This document shows, piece by piece, positions 7,587 to 19,978 of a DNA stretch of 64,000 nt. The stretch covers positions 1,084,475 to 1,148,474 of the forward strand of contig NZ_CAKLDI010000001.1 of the NCBI RefSeq assembly GCF_921293875.1, written 5' to 3'. Below the pieces are notes generated by a model. That model did no database searches. It saw nothing but the letters and a program-made list of their open reading frames with translations, and was not told the origin of the DNA. The translations under genes were made by a program, and so were the position numbers. Positions within the stretch are counted from its first letter, which is position 1. Every line of letters starts with the position of its first letter. Source of the DNA: Vibrio stylophorae. Its GTDB lineage: Bacteria > Pseudomonadota > Gammaproteobacteria > Enterobacterales > Vibrionaceae.

Positions 7587-9125
7587 TTAGAGAACCATGG
7601 CGGCGATCCAGCCAAAGATAATCAGCGGGATATTGTAGTGGATAAAGGTCGGGACCACGGTATCCCAAATGTGATCGTGCTGACCATCGGCATTCAAACC
7701 AGAGGTTGGACCCAAGGTGGAATCCGAAGCTGGTGAGCCGGCATCACCGAGCGCGCCTGCTGTACCAATGATGGCGATGGTTGCTGGAATGGAGAAACCA
7801 AAGCTCATGCAAAGCGGCACATAAATGGTGGCAAGTACTGGAATGGTCGAGAACGATGAGCCGATGCCCATGGTGACCAACAAGCCTACGACCAACATTA
7901 ATAGCGCGACAATAGCTTTGCTATTAATGGCATTGGCCAGTAGGGCAACCATAGTTTCAACGCCGCCGGTTGATTTCATCACTGCAGCAAAACCGTTGGC
8001 AGAGATCATGATAAAGCCGATCATCGCCATCATGGTCAAACCCTGTGAGAACACATCTTGGGTATCCGCCCACTTAATCACACCGGTTAGCGTAAAGACC
8101 AAGAAGCCTACAAGACCTGCAACAATCATTGAGTTGGTATAAAGCTGCACACCGAGCGTTGCGGCAATAGACACAATGGCAATCACCACAGCTTTCTTGT
8201 CGATTTTTTGATGCTCAGGCTCAACTTTAAGAATCTCTGCCTCGCTGTAGGTGCGTGGCTTACGATAGCTAATAAAGACAGCAATCAGCAGGCCCACGAT
8301 CATCCCAGTGGCAGGCAGTGCCATGGCTTTGATGATATCAAAGGCGCTAATACGTGCGACATCCAAACAACCGTTCAGTTGCGCCATTAGGGCTTCGTTG
8401 CTTGCGTAAGCGGTTAAGTCGAGGTTATGTGCAGTGAGCTGTCCCATCAAATCCTTGATCACGTCAGCATGTACATTGGCCGCAACTAAGCAGTCAGAAA
8501 ATGGCGCAAGCTCAATGTGACCGGCTGCGGTTTTCGCAATACCAAGGCCATTTTGCGCCAGCTGTCCCATCAAAATCTCGCCAAGGAAGATGCCACCAAA
8601 ACCAATAGGTAGTGCCATATAGGTGGTGACCAAACCAAAGGTCAGCACACAGGCGACCAAACGGCGGTCCACTTTGAGTTTTGAGAACACATGCAAAAGA
8701 GGCGGAATCAAAATTGGAATAAATGCAATGTGCACAGGAATGGCGTTTTGCGACATGATCGCCATAGCCAAAATCATCACCAAAATAAGATATTTGGTAA
8801 TGAAGGTGGTGTTTTCGTTTTGCTGGGCACCCACACGGTTAATAATACCACGCGCCAGTAAGTCAGTGATGCCAGTGCGTGAAATCGCCACCGCAAAGGT
8901 CCCCAACATGGCGTAACCCAAAGCGATGGAGGCACCATCTTTGAGGCCAGATTGGAATGAATTCACGGTATCAAGAAGGGATAATTGACCCACCAAACCG
9001 CCAACAATGGCGCTTAGGGTGAGGGCAATCACCACGTTCACACGCAGCAACGCCAGCGTCAGCATCAACATGACGGCGACTAGTACTGGGTTGAGCATGT
9101 AGATGTACTGCAGAATGCTAGACAC
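7587..9125 (-). CDS. Na+/H+ antiporter family (NhaC/YuiF-like) permease
   Basis: 512 residues with about 11-13 hydrophobic segments. The start is a GTG at 9125 with AAAGGAG 8 nt upstream. Family features include a Gly/Ser-rich [20 protein letters not shown] segment near the C-terminus and [20 protein letters not shown] in the middle, typical of the Na_H_antiport group that includes YuiF. Members are annotated as sodium/proton antiporters, but some act as amino-acid (for example histidine) permeases, so the substrate is open. Single-gene unit with its own terminator. A sodium-linked function would suit a marine bacterium. Confidence 0.82.
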   Translation of the reverse strand: MSSILQYIYMLNPVLVAVMLMLTLALLRVNVVIALTLSAIVGGLVGQLSLLDTVNSFQSGLKDGASIALGYAMLGTFAVAISRTGITDLLARGIINRVGAQQNENTTFITKYLILVMILAMAIMSQNAIPVHIAFIPILIPPLLHVFSKLKVDRRLVACVLTFGLVTTYMALPIGFGGIFLGEILMGQLAQNGLGIAKTAAGHIELAPFSDCLVAANVHADVIKDLMGQLTAHNLDLTAYASNEALMAQLNGCLDVARISAFDIIKAMALPATGMIVGLLIAVFISYRKPRTYSEAEILKVEPEHQKIDKKAVVIAIVSIAATLGVQLYTNSMIVAGLVGFLVFTLTGVIKWADTQDVFSQGLTMMAMIGFIMISANGFAAVMKSTGGVETMVALLANAINSKAIVALLMLVVGLLVTMGIGSSFSTIPVLATIYVPLCMSFGFSIPATIAIIGTAGALGDAGSPASDSTLGPTSGLNADGQHDHIWDTVVPTFIHYNIPLIIFGWIAAMVL

Positions 9126-9291
9126 AATCGTACTCCTTTACATAATTTTTTGTGTTGCATGGAATTTTGTATTGTTTTTTTAATTGCACCCCAGTTTCCT
9201 TTTCTTTTATTTAGCTGTCGAGTGAAATTTAGCGTTTGCTATTCGTTTCAGCGCAATTCGATGAATGATCTGTGCGATAAATGATTGGCGA

Positions 9292-10023
9292 TTAAGCAGA
9301 TTGATGCGCTGAAGCGCTATCGCTTTGATCGCTTTGTTCACAGGGCTCGCCATCATGCTCTTGGGCTTGTGCTTCAAGCGGCCAGCCACCCAGCGCTTTA
9401 TAGCGATTAACGATGCGGCAAAATAGCTCGGCAGTTTGCTCGGTATCATATTTGGCGCCATGGGCTTGGGCGTTATCAAAGTCCATTCCCGCGCTTTTGC
9501 AGGCTTTTGCTAACACGGTTTGACCAAAGCACAAGCCGCTTAAAGCCGCAGTGTCAAAAGTGGCAAAGGGGTGGAATGGATTGCGCTTGAGATTGGCGCG
9601 CTCAGCGGCGTTCATCACAAAGCTGTGATCAAAATGGGCGTTATGCGCCACCATAATGGCACGTTGGCAGCCTTCGCCTTTGAGCTCTTTGCGAATCAGC
9701 TTAAAGATATCTTTGAGCGCTTCTTCTTCAGTGACTGCGCCACGTAGCGGGCTATAGGGGTCACGAATGCCGATAAAATCGAGCGCAGCTTGCTCAATGT
9801 TGGCCCCTTCAAAGGGCAACACATGATGATGCAGCACGGTTTTTGGCTTGAGCCAACCATTCTCGTCCATGGTGAGGGTCACGGCGCAAATTTCAAGTAA
9901 TGCGTCGGTTTTGGCGTTAAAACCAGCGGTTTCAACATCAATGACCACGGGAAAATAGCCGCGAAAGCGATGTTTTAATCCGTTGATTTCTGTGTCTGGG
10001 CGCGTGTTGGCGTCTTGACTCAT
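9292..10023 (-). CDS. rnt: Ribonuclease T
   Basis: 243 residues. It is a DEDDh exonuclease: [10 protein letters not shown] gives Asp29 and Glu31, [10 protein letters not shown] gives a central Asp, and [11 protein letters not shown] supplies the catalytic His and last Asp. RNase T trims the 3' ends of tRNA, 5S and 23S rRNA and works as a dimer in the cytoplasm. Length matches the family (about 215-225 residues), with a hydrophilic C-terminal extension of about 20 residues rich in Gln, Ser and Asp. It is divergent from motY, an arrangement common in vibrios. Confidence 0.96.
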   Translation of the reverse strand: MSQDANTRPDTEINGLKHRFRGYFPVVIDVETAGFNAKTDALLEICAVTLTMDENGWLKPKTVLHHHVLPFEGANIEQAALDFIGIRDPYSPLRGAVTEEEALKDIFKLIRKELKGEGCQRAIMVAHNAHFDHSFVMNAAERANLKRNPFHPFATFDTAALSGLCFGQTVLAKACKSAGMDFDNAQAHGAKYDTEQTAELFCRIVNRYKALGGWPLEAQAQEHDGEPCEQSDQSDSASAHQSA

Positions 10024-10162
10024 AGGAATGGTTCGCTACTTACAATAAAAACAGAGGCGCATTATGCCAAAAAATGTGACGCCGCGCAGCCAGCAACAAA
10101 ATTAAAGAATTTTGTGGTCAGTCCGATACAATAAACAGTCTCATAGAATCATTGGTGTCACT

Positions 10163-11038
10163 GTGCGCGCATCTCTCATTACTTTTTTTAGCTTTGTTAT
10201 ATGTTGGTCTCCCTTCGCGCAGGCAACGGTGCACTATCTTGCCTCGCCGACTCAGTCGCATTGGCAGCTCAAACAAAACACGCCGCTGGCTTGCCAGCTG
10301 ACGCATACCATTCCCGGCTATGGCCAAGCGATGTTTGAATCTCGCGCTGGTAAAAAAATGAATATGGGGCTGACCATCGAGATGTTACGTCCCATGGGTA
10401 AAACGCGTAATGTGGAACTCTTGTCTATGCCACCGAACTGGATGGCTGGTGAGGCGGTAAAACGCATTGAGCGCGTGAAGTTCTACCAGCAGTTTGATGG
10501 CTATGTCGATGGGCTGACGGCATGGGCATTACTGAGCGATTTAGAAAAAGGGCGCATTCCAACCTTTAGTTATCAAGACTGGCAGCATCGTAATGAGTTG
10601 GTGCAAGTGGGCCTGTCACATGTTGGCTTCGCTGCGCCTTATCAAGAATTTAGCCAGTGTATTCATAAGCTATTACCTTATTCTTTTGAAGATATCGCTT
10701 TTACTGTGTTGCACTATGGTGTGGATAGCGACGAGCTCAATCCCGCGTCACAAAAGCGTTTGGGTCAAATTGCTGAGTTTATTCGCCATAGCACGGATAT
10801 CTCTTTGGTGCTGGTGGCCACATATACCGATAGTTCTGGTAGCAAGGGCAGTAACCAAGCACTTTCGGAGCGCCGCGCGAAGAAATTGCAGGACTATTTC
10901 TTATCACTGGGCTTAGCGCCTGATCGCATTGAAGTGCAAGCCTATGGTGAGCGCAGGCCGATTGCGCCGAACGATAATCCGATTGGTAAGAACAAAAACC
11001 GTCGCGTGGTGATCTCGCTAGGTCGTAGTTTGCCGTAA
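10163..11038 (+). CDS. motY: Sodium-type flagellar motor protein MotY
   Basis: About 291 residues from a GTG at 10163, which opens on a signal peptide (MRASLITFFSFVICWSPFAQA). A TTG at 10112 would add 17 residues; neither start has a convincing Shine-Dalgarno, so the start is uncertain. The N-terminal half carries the MotY-specific motifs RPMGKTRNVELLSMPP, FYQQFDGYVDGLTAWALL and PTFSYQDWQ. The C-terminal half is an OmpA-like peptidoglycan-binding domain (LVLVATYTDSSGSKGSNQ, LSERRAKKLQDYFLSLGL, NKNRRVVISLGR). MotY forms the periplasmic T-ring that anchors PomAB-type sodium stators, so the cell probably has a sodium-driven polar flagellum. Confidence 0.95.
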   Translation: MRASLITFFSFVICWSPFAQATVHYLASPTQSHWQLKQNTPLACQLTHTIPGYGQAMFESRAGKKMNMGLTIEMLRPMGKTRNVELLSMPPNWMAGEAVKRIERVKFYQQFDGYVDGLTAWALLSDLEKGRIPTFSYQDWQHRNELVQVGLSHVGFAAPYQEFSQCIHKLLPYSFEDIAFTVLHYGVDSDELNPASQKRLGQIAEFIRHSTDISLVLVATYTDSSGSKGSNQALSERRAKKLQDYFLSLGLAPDRIEVQAYGERRPIAPNDNPIGKNKNRRVVISLGRSLP

Positions 11039-11080
11039 CCGATTTCGTGAAATTCACCTCAGTTTTTGAGTTAAAACATA

Positions 11081-11107
11081 AAAACCGCCATTTTGGCGGT
11101 TTTTTTA
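11081..11107. terminator. Bidirectional terminator, motY and HIT gene
   Basis: AAAACCGCC (11081-11089) pairs with GGCGGTTTT (11095-11103) and is followed by further T residues; the A run serves the converging HIT gene. Confidence 0.85.
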
Positions 11108-11140
11108 TAAATATTGCTTTGATTTTAACCACGTAAGCGT

Positions 11141-11566
11141 TTAAATGCCGATGTTAAGCGATTGTTCAAAATCTGTTTTTAAGCACTCAATCAATGTAAC
11201 GATTGTCGCATCATCGCGTTTTTCCCCACGGGTATTTCCCCAGACTGGACCGGGCCACGCGACATCGCCCTGAAAGCGAGCAATATGATGGATGTGCAGC
11301 TGCGGCACCATGTTGCCAAGCGCGCCAATATTGATCTTATCTGCGTTAAATCGAGTGCTAAGAACTTGGCTGACCATACTGGACTCATCAATGAGTTGGT
11401 GTTGCTGCGCCGCTGTTAGTTCATGGATTTCGCGAATATCGTTGATTCGAGGGACAAGGATCACCCAATAAAAATCAGCATCAGGCATCAGTAATGCTCG
11501 GCACAATGGTAAATCCATAATCAGGTGAGTATCCGCAGTTAGCTGCGGGTGTAGTTTGAAATTCAT
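11141..11566 (-). CDS. HIT-domain (histidine triad) protein
   Basis: 141 residues. The nucleotide-binding HIT motif reads QLHIHHIARF, so the first histidine of the classical triad is replaced by glutamine, as in many proteobacterial HIT relatives. An upstream ALGNMVP loop is also typical. HIT proteins are small cytoplasmic nucleotide hydrolases or transferases; the substrate cannot be read here. A GAGGT Shine-Dalgarno precedes the ATG at 11566. It converges with motY and is probably a single-gene unit. Confidence 0.88.
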   Translation of the reverse strand: MNFKLHPQLTADTHLIMDLPLCRALLMPDADFYWVILVPRINDIREIHELTAAQQHQLIDESSMVSQVLSTRFNADKINIGALGNMVPQLHIHHIARFQGDVAWPGPVWGNTRGEKRDDATIVTLIECLKTDFEQSLNIGI

Positions 11567-11707
11567 GTAACAGCTACCTCGCTGGTTAGATTTTGCTCAC
11601 AAGCTCACAAGCGCTACTGGCGAAAGTGAAGAGAAGGCATATCTTTTTTTCATTATTCAAAAAAAACATACGAATTTTATGCTTCGCTGCTAAAGGTGAA
11701 AAGTTTT

Positions 11708-12322
11708 ATGTCACAAGCTTATCAAGTTGTACTCGATTATTGGTTTGGTGAACTCAATGGGGAGATCACCAAAGACGATCAAATGCAAAAATGGTTCGCC
11801 GCAGATAGCGATCTCGATGATGAAATCCGCCAGCGCTTTCAAACCTTAGTTAGCGCCGCTGGCTCTGGCCACTTGGCGGACTGGGCGCAATCCCCGAAAG
11901 GGACGCTGGCTTTGATTATTTTGCTCGACCAATTTCCTCGCAATCTTTATCGCGGTTTAAGTGCGGCCTTTCGTTTTGATGCGATGGCGCTGGCCTATTG
12001 CCGCCGTGGTTTGGCACAGGAATTTGATATGGCGCTCAGCCCGATTGAGCGCGTCTTTTTCTACTTGCCACTTGAGCACTCAGAGCAGGTTGAAGATCAA
12101 GAGGAGTCGATGTTTCGTTTTGACCAACTGCGCAAAGTGGTGTCCACGCGCAATCGTCCTCTGTTTGATAATTTTTATGCCTATGCGCAGCAGCACCAAT
12201 CCATTATTGATGAGTTTGGTCGCTATCCGCATCGCAATGCCTGCTTGGGTCGTCTTTCTACCTCGGAAGAGCGTCATTGGTTAGCCAAGCACCAGGGCGG
12301 TTTTGGTCAAAGTGCCAATTAG
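11708..12322 (+). CDS. DUF924 family protein
   Basis: 204 residues from the ATG at 11708, which has AAAGG at proper distance; an upstream GTG at 11696 would overlap that site. Family motifs: VLDYWFGE at the start, DQMQKWFAADSDLDDEI, LALIILLDQFPRNLYRG, and YLPLEHSEQVEDQEESMFRF, ending RYPHRNACLGRLSTSEE. These are alpha-helical TPR-like cytoplasmic proteins conserved across bacteria and eukaryotes with no settled function. Followed by a strong terminator. Confidence 0.92.
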   Translation: MSQAYQVVLDYWFGELNGEITKDDQMQKWFAADSDLDDEIRQRFQTLVSAAGSGHLADWAQSPKGTLALIILLDQFPRNLYRGLSAAFRFDAMALAYCRRGLAQEFDMALSPIERVFFYLPLEHSEQVEDQEESMFRFDQLRKVVSTRNRPLFDNFYAYAQQHQSIIDEFGRYPHRNACLGRLSTSEERHWLAKHQGGFGQSAN

Positions 12323-12356
12323 TGCACTTGCTGAAATGAGCCACGCTTTAAACGAG

Positions 12357-12383
12357 AAAAGCCACGCATAGCGTGGCTTTTTT
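12357..12383. terminator. Terminator between DUF924 gene and selU
   Basis: GCCACGC (12361-12367) and GCGTGGC (12371-12377) flank ATA, with A4 before and T6 after. It can serve both converging genes. Confidence 0.85.
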
Positions 12384-12410
12384 GCTGAGCAGCATCACGG
12401 GAGTTAGGTG

Positions 12411-13514
12411 TTACGCTGCGTCAGCTTGATGGGTGAAATAGGCTTTCACATCGGCATAGTTGCCTTGGAAAATGATGCGATCTTTTTTCTGGTTGAGCTG
12501 ATAGTCATACATCGGGTCGTAGTAATCACGCACCATGGGCTCAAGCCATGCGTAGTGACCATCCACTTGTTCCGTTCTCGCCTGTGTTTTGAGCGCTTGA
12601 TTGAGCGCCAATGAAAGCTGCTCGTAGCGCTCTAAGCCGAGGCGGCGACGTGTTTTAAACAAGCTTTGTTGCAGGTATTCACAATAGTGATGCCAGCCAG
12701 CTTCTTCGCCAAAGGCTTGCTGATATTGCTGGTGCATCTGTACCACATACTCTTGGCAAAGACGACCAAGGCGTACCCCGAGTGGATCGTCAATAACCAC
12801 AATCTCGGCTTGTTCCATCTTATGATAGAGGCTCAGCGGTAGGTGGCTGGCGCCGATATTGCGGCCTTCATCCTCGACAATAAAGCTGCGAAAGCCTTGC
12901 GCATTGATCTTAAGTGCATCGATGGCCAGCTGGTTTTCAAAATTGATTTGGGTGCTTGGCGCATTGACAAATTGGCCAAAAGCAGAGCCACGGTGATGGG
13001 CTGCGCCTTCTAGATCCAATCCATTGGCAAGTTCGTTGAGCAAAATCGTTTTACCATTGCCACTATGCCCGCCAAGCACGACCAATGAATTTTGCTGCAT
13101 TTGTCGCTCAAAATCATCAATCAAAAAGCGGCGCATCGCTTTATAGCCGCCAGGCACATAGCGATAGTCTAAGCCACTTTCTTTTAGCCAGCTTTGCGTG
13201 ATTTGCGAGCGCATGCCGCCGCGAAAACAAAAGAGATAGCCCGTTGGGTGCTGCTCACAGAACTGACGCCATGCTTGGACACGCGCGGCTTTGATCTCGC
13301 CGTGTACCAATTGATGCCCCAAGGCAATCGCAGCTTCTTGCCCTTGCTGTTTATAGCAAGTGCCCACTTGCGCACGCTCGTCATCGGTCATCAGCGGTAA
13401 GTTGGTGGCGAGCGGAAAGCTGCCTTTTGAATATTCGATCGGTGCGCGGGTATCCATCAAAGGACGGTCATGCACAAAAATATCACGATAGATTTCAATC
13501 GGTTCGCAAGTCAT
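12411..13514 (-). CDS. selU: tRNA 2-selenouridine synthase (MnmH/SelU)
   Basis: 367 residues from the ATG at 13514 (GGTGAA 9 nt upstream); a longer frame to 13580 lacks homologous character. An N-terminal rhodanese domain (about 5-125) carries the catalytic Cys96 in FCFRGGMRS. A P-loop domain follows with GGHSGNGKT near residue 145. SelU converts 2-thiouridine at the wobble position of Lys, Glu and Gln tRNAs to 2-selenouridine through a geranylated intermediate, using selenophosphate from SelD. selD is not in this window. A consensus CRP site lies 110 bp upstream. Confidence 0.95.
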   Translation of the reverse strand: MTCEPIEIYRDIFVHDRPLMDTRAPIEYSKGSFPLATNLPLMTDDERAQVGTCYKQQGQEAAIALGHQLVHGEIKAARVQAWRQFCEQHPTGYLFCFRGGMRSQITQSWLKESGLDYRYVPGGYKAMRRFLIDDFERQMQQNSLVVLGGHSGNGKTILLNELANGLDLEGAAHHRGSAFGQFVNAPSTQINFENQLAIDALKINAQGFRSFIVEDEGRNIGASHLPLSLYHKMEQAEIVVIDDPLGVRLGRLCQEYVVQMHQQYQQAFGEEAGWHHYCEYLQQSLFKTRRRLGLERYEQLSLALNQALKTQARTEQVDGHYAWLEPMVRDYYDPMYDYQLNQKKDRIIFQGNYADVKAYFTHQADAA

Positions 13515-16225
<2,711 letters not shown>

Positions 16226-16244
16226 TCGATACTTAACTGAATTT

Positions 16245-16271
16245 AAAGCCCTTCGATGAAGGGCTTTTTTT
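16245..16271 (+). terminator. Terminator of icd
   Basis: AAAGCCCTTC (16245-16254) pairs with GAAGGGCTTT (16258-16267), followed by four more T residues. Confidence 0.88.
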
Positions 16272-16435
16272 ATGTCGATAAATTCAATTCATCCTGCTGC
16301 ACTTTATATTGTTTTACACTATTTATTCGATTTTATAAGGTGAACGATTCGTTTGAATCTATTGTTTTTACCGTTTTCATCTGGATGGATGCGAACAAGC
16401 AATATTCAATCTCTATCGACGCAAGGAGTGTGACG

Positions 16436-16837
16436 GTGGCTGATTTTATGACAGCTTCGAACCTGCAAGATCTCAAAGTAGGTTTACACGAACAATCCAC
16501 AGTGATTGTGATTCAAGATTTAGGTCTGGCAAAAAGTATCGCCTTGGTGCATCGCATCTCCAATGGGATGGTGATCGCGTCACTTTGCCTTTTTTCCTTA
16601 GCGCTTTTGTGCTGGCTTGGGGTTATTGAAACCCTCACCGGTTTATTTATCGGTTTTGCCTTTGAACTTATGCTGGTGGCTTTGGTGGTGGGCGTGCTCG
16701 GTGTTTCTGTGACGTTTGACTACAAGGGGTATCATCTAAAATGGCTTGAGGGTGAATACCGCGGTGAGTGGATGGGGCGTCATATGAATGTGGCGGCTTG
16801 TGCTGTGCTGCAAAAGTTGAGCCGCACAAAGCTTTAG
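16436..16837 (+). CDS. Small membrane protein of unknown function
   Basis: About 133 residues from a GTG at 16436, chosen because AAGGAG lies 7-8 nt upstream; earlier in-frame ATGs at 16256 and 16385 lack such a site, and the first overlaps the icd terminator. Two hydrophobic segments (about residues 45-63 and 70-92) are separated by a short loop, so the protein should be a hairpin in the inner membrane with a basic C-terminal tail (QKLSRTKL). No family recognised. Confidence 0.55.
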   Translation: MADFMTASNLQDLKVGLHEQSTVIVIQDLGLAKSIALVHRISNGMVIASLCLFSLALLCWLGVIETLTGLFIGFAFELMLVALVVGVLGVSVTFDYKGYHLKWLEGEYRGEWMGRHMNVAACAVLQKLSRTKL

Positions 16838-16845
16838 CTCGCTAA

Positions 16846-16877
16846 AACGACAATGGTTAGATACTGCTATTGTCGTT
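16846..16877 (+). repeat. Intergenic inverted repeat
   Basis: AACGACAAT (16846-16854) and ATTGTCGTT (16869-16877) can form a 9-bp hairpin with a 14-nt loop. The last part, TCGTTAGATAAA, recurs once about 20 bp later. There is no T run, so it is not an obvious terminator. Confidence 0.5.
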
Positions 16878-17001
16878 AGATAAAGCCATAGTCGTTAGAT
16901 AAAATGAGTGAGCATCGAAAAAACCACTGTTTATCTCGTGAATTTGATGTGTCGTCACGCATGGATTGCGCGCCAATCAGAGCTCAGTCGATAAAATAGA
17001 G

Positions 17002-17038
17002 AAAGGCACCCAATTGTGATTTTCACTGGGGTGCCTTT
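17002..17038 (+). terminator. Terminator-like hairpin before the 176-residue secreted protein
   Basis: AAAGGCACCC (17002-17011) pairs with GGGTGCCTTT (17029-17038), followed by TG. It probably ends transcripts from the membrane-protein gene upstream. Confidence 0.65.
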
Positions 17039-17080
17039 TGTTATATTGCCTTGATTCAATCAAGCATCAGGGATATGACA

Positions 17081-17611
17081 ATGAAACTCAAATTAGCAGC
17101 CGTACTGCTTGTCACAAGCTTTGGCGTCCATGCGCAATCAACCGTCTACACACAAAAAATGCATGATCATACGATGAAAGTGATGATCGAAGAGATGGAT
17201 GCTAGCGGCGTGACACAAAAACTATCAGAACTGTCAGGAAAGTCTGCCAAGCAGGTTCGTAGGATCTCAGAGAATGGTTTTGATCGCTGTATGAAGGTTT
17301 ATATCAATAAAGATGCGAGCCTAATGGGTGATGCGGAAGATGCTAAAATCGAGCAGTGTTTTGAGACGCAAATGCTTAAGGGCTTTGGTATTGATAAGCA
17401 AACCTTAGTGCAGTGGGAGCAGGTGCTTGAATCGGATGACTCACTGCAAACCCCAGAAGAACAAGAGATAGCAGCTCTCGAAGCTGAGATGGAACAGCTG
17501 TTCGAGAAAGACGATTTGTCTGAGAAAGATATGGAAAAATTGAAGCAGCTACAGAAAAAGCAGACTGAGCTGATGATAAAAATGGCACAAAAATATCAAG
17601 CGCCTGAATAA
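17081..17611 (+). CDS. Exported protein of unknown function
   Basis: 176 residues from the ATG at 17081 (AGGGAT 7 nt upstream). It starts with a signal peptide (MKLKLAAVLLVTSFGVHAQ). The mature part is polar and helical, with two cysteines (FDRCMKVYI and KIEQCFETQ) likely to form a disulfide in the periplasm, and a Glu/Lys-rich C-terminal third with coiled-coil character (LEAEMEQLFEKDDLSEKDME). No family recognised. It is a monocistronic unit between two terminators. Confidence 0.7.
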   Translation: MKLKLAAVLLVTSFGVHAQSTVYTQKMHDHTMKVMIEEMDASGVTQKLSELSGKSAKQVRRISENGFDRCMKVYINKDASLMGDAEDAKIEQCFETQMLKGFGIDKQTLVQWEQVLESDDSLQTPEEQEIAALEAEMEQLFEKDDLSEKDMEKLKQLQKKQTELMIKMAQKYQAPE

Positions 17612-17627
17612 TCAAGTAGCTGAAGAG

Positions 17628-17652
17628 AAAAGCGCCTATAGGCGCTTTTTTT
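17628..17652 (+). terminator. Terminator after the exported coiled-coil protein
   Basis: AAAAGCGCC (17628-17636) pairs with GGCGCTTTT (17641-17649) around TATA, followed by T residues. Confidence 0.85.
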
Positions 17653-17800
17653 GTTTAAGGAAAGCTGCTCTGTATCTTGATGTATTTATCAACAAAACAG
17701 TAATGAGGCGGTCACAAATAGAACAAAACGCCGACATATTTTATAAAATGAGGCGTAACCTGAGTGCGCGACGATATAACAACCGCATTAAGGATTGAAA

Positions 17801-18361
17801 ATGAATATGAAAGTCTATTTGCTGCTATTTTTCTCTATCATTTCTACTGCTTGTGTCGGCTCACCTTATACCTATCATGTTGATCCAACACCGCTTAAAG
17901 CGGGTGAGTCTCAATATGTGTTGGGCAAGGTGGATGTCAAACTAACACTGGGCGAAGGGGCGATTACAGGGGATAAAACTTTTGCGAACCAAGCACAATT
18001 AGAAGCGGAATTTCGCAAGGATTTAACTGCTGCAATGAAGGCGCAGGGGATCCTTGCTGAGCATCCACAATCTGCCGATGGCACCTTGGATATTCAAGTG
18101 GACTACACCCGTAACTTTAATAACGGTGGTAAATCTCTAAATAAACCTCATGTGAAACATGCGTTTATCATTCATCACGATAATGTAAGCTTGGTGTCTA
18201 TGCCATATTGCGGCTCTTATACCACTGATTTCGGTTCATTTGCTGAAGTTGATGCGAATGCACAAATCGCAAGCTTTGAATGGAATGAAAAAGATGAGCC
18301 ACGTGACATTCAGCTTATCGCAGAAAAAATCATTCAAGATGTTGTGAAAGTAGGGGATTAA
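17801..18361 (+). CDS. Lipoprotein of unknown function
   Basis: 186 residues from the ATG at 17801 (AAGGA 7 nt upstream). A lipobox ISTAC at the end of a hydrophobic leader makes it a lipoprotein with Cys near residue 18. The mature domain has alternating strands and an AFRKDL-like helix (LEAEFRKDLTAAMKAQGIL), followed by DGTLDIQVDYTRNF. This pattern is seen in small periplasmic lipoproteins that sum into envelope complexes, but no specific family was recognised. The final helix RDIQLIAEKIIQDVVKVG is amphipathic. Confidence 0.72.
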   Translation: MNMKVYLLLFFSIISTACVGSPYTYHVDPTPLKAGESQYVLGKVDVKLTLGEGAITGDKTFANQAQLEAEFRKDLTAAMKAQGILAEHPQSADGTLDIQVDYTRNFNNGGKSLNKPHVKHAFIIHHDNVSLVSMPYCGSYTTDFGSFAEVDANAQIASFEWNEKDEPRDIQLIAEKIIQDVVKVGD

Positions 18362-18395
18362 GACGCGACTACCAAGCAGTCGACTTTGTCGAAAT

Positions 18396-18425
18396 AAAAA
18401 ACCGCCATGTAGAAGGCGGTTTTTT
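18396..18425 (+). terminator. Terminator after lipoprotein gene
   Basis: ACCGCC (18401-18406) pairs with GGCGGT (18415-18420), with A5 before and T5 after. Confidence 0.85.
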
Positions 18426-18638
18426 ATTGGCTGCAATATGGCGCTGTTGCCTTACTCTGCTGTTTCAGATACTGCTTATGTTTATACACATCGAAAAAAT
18501 AGTGATTTAACTTACAAATCAGTTAGTTGAATCTTCGGTTGGCGGTGTTGTTTTAACCGATTCACAGTTCCCATAATGAAAAGACATACACTGAAAGTTA
18601 GGCAAGGATGTCACGCGATAAGCGTCATAGGGGGGAAT

Positions 18639-19919
18639 ATGGAAATCAGTGCGTGGATGACAGAGCAGCACACCATTTGGAATTTAATTATTTCGCTGCT
18701 GCTGGGCGCGATTGTAGGCACGCAGCGCGGTTGGGTGATGCGCAATAGCCAAGATGGCAGTCGCGTCGCCGGTATTCGTACTTTCTCGCTGGTGGGGCTA
18801 CTTGGCGGTTTAGTGGGTATCTTAGGCCATTTACTATCGCCATTATTAATTGGCTTTGTATTGATTGCATTAGTGCTGCTGGCATGTATCGCCTTTTTTA
18901 TTCAGCAGAAAAAGAGCGACGATATCAGCATTACTGGAGTGGTGAGCCTGATGGTCACCTATGTACTGGGCGTGCTGGCGGTCTCTGGACAAGTGGTGCT
19001 GGCCGCCGCGGCCGCGGTGATCACCGCCTTGGTATTGGATAATAAAAAAGAGCTGCACCAGGCACTACAAAAGCTGCAAGCCTATGAGTTGGATGCAGGC
19101 TTGCGTTTATTGCTGATCTCCATCGTATTGTTACCACTTTTGCCGAATCAAGGATTTGGTCCATGGCAAGCGCTGAACCCCTATGAGATTTGGTGGATGG
19201 TGGTGCTTATCGCCAGTATCTCTTTTGTCGGTTATTTTGCGATTAAAATTGGCGGCGCCAAGCGCGGCATTCTCTTTACCTCTGTGTTTGCTGGTTTAAG
19301 CTCATCAACAGCGCTGACCTTGCAATTTTCACAGCTCTCACGTGAGCAAAAAAGTATCAGTCCACTGCTTGCCAGTGGCATTTTACTGAGCTGCGGCACC
19401 ATGTTCCCACGTTTAGTGATTGTGCTTTCCGTGATCAATCCGCAGTTAGTCAAACTACTATGGCCTGTGGTGCTGGTGATGATGATTGCGCTTTATTTGC
19501 CCGCATGGTGGATTTGGCGCACCAGTGATGTGGGGCTGGTGGAGCAGCCCAAGGAGCAAAGTAATCCGCTAGCGTTACAATCGGCGTTATTCTTTGGGGT
19601 GATATTGGCCTTGATTATGCTGCTCTCACACTTGTTATCAGACTGGTTTGGTAGCGCGGGGACTTTGATTTTAGCCGCGCTCTCAGGCATTACTGATGTG
19701 GATGCTATCTCCTTGGCTTTAGGCCGGCAAAGTACCCAAAGTTTGGCGGTGAGCACAGCTGCACTGGGTATTTTGATTGCCGCCTCAGTAAACACCTTCG
19801 TTAAAATGTGCATGGTGATCAGCATCGGTGATACTGCGCTCTGGCGACGCGTGATGCCAGTCATGCTTGGCTGTATTGCAGCAGGTGCTGCAACCTTTGT
19901 ATTACTGAGAGCGGTTTAA
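18639..19919 (+). CDS. MgtC/SapB-DUF4010 family membrane protein
   Basis: 426 residues from the ATG at 18639, which follows an AGGGGGG ribosome-binding site; a longer frame begins at 18576. About 12 hydrophobic segments. The N-terminal part has the MgtC/SapB signature: LLGAIVGTQRGW near residue 24 and GIRTFSLVGLLGGL. The C-terminal half is a DUF4010-like membrane domain ending in GITDVDAISLALGR and a final helix pair. MgtC-like proteins are linked to Mg2+ limitation and membrane potential, but this fused family has no firm function. Monocistronic between terminators. Confidence 0.88.
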   Translation: MEISAWMTEQHTIWNLIISLLLGAIVGTQRGWVMRNSQDGSRVAGIRTFSLVGLLGGLVGILGHLLSPLLIGFVLIALVLLACIAFFIQQKKSDDISITGVVSLMVTYVLGVLAVSGQVVLAAAAAVITALVLDNKKELHQALQKLQAYELDAGLRLLLISIVLLPLLPNQGFGPWQALNPYEIWWMVVLIASISFVGYFAIKIGGAKRGILFTSVFAGLSSSTALTLQFSQLSREQKSISPLLASGILLSCGTMFPRLVIVLSVINPQLVKLLWPVVLVMMIALYLPAWWIWRTSDVGLVEQPKEQSNPLALQSALFFGVILALIMLLSHLLSDWFGSAGTLILAALSGITDVDAISLALGRQSTQSLAVSTAALGILIAASVNTFVKMCMVISIGDTALWRRVMPVMLGCIAAGAATFVLLRAV

Positions 19920-19934
19920 TTTAGCTTTGTTAGG

Positions 19935-19964
19935 CATAAAAAAACCGCCCGAAGGCGGTTTTTT
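19935..19964. repeat. Left copy of a 30-nt direct repeat (terminator)
   Basis: CAT, A7, CCGCC, CGAA, GGCGG, T6: identical over 30 nt to 21491-21520. The stem forms a rho-independent terminator for the DUF4010 gene (T7 here) and for the converging lipoprotein gene. The two copies bracket an AT-rich segment with two orphan genes. Confidence 0.85.
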
Positions 19965-19978
19965 TATGATCAATTATT

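Noticed and set aside
16861-16905. Short TCGTTAGATAAA repeats as a possible CRISPR or tandem array
   Set aside because: Only two copies, no spacer pattern and no cas genes in the window.
17012-17025. TGTGA followed by TCAC resembling a CRP site
   Set aside because: Spacing is wrong and the bases form the loop of a terminator-like hairpin.
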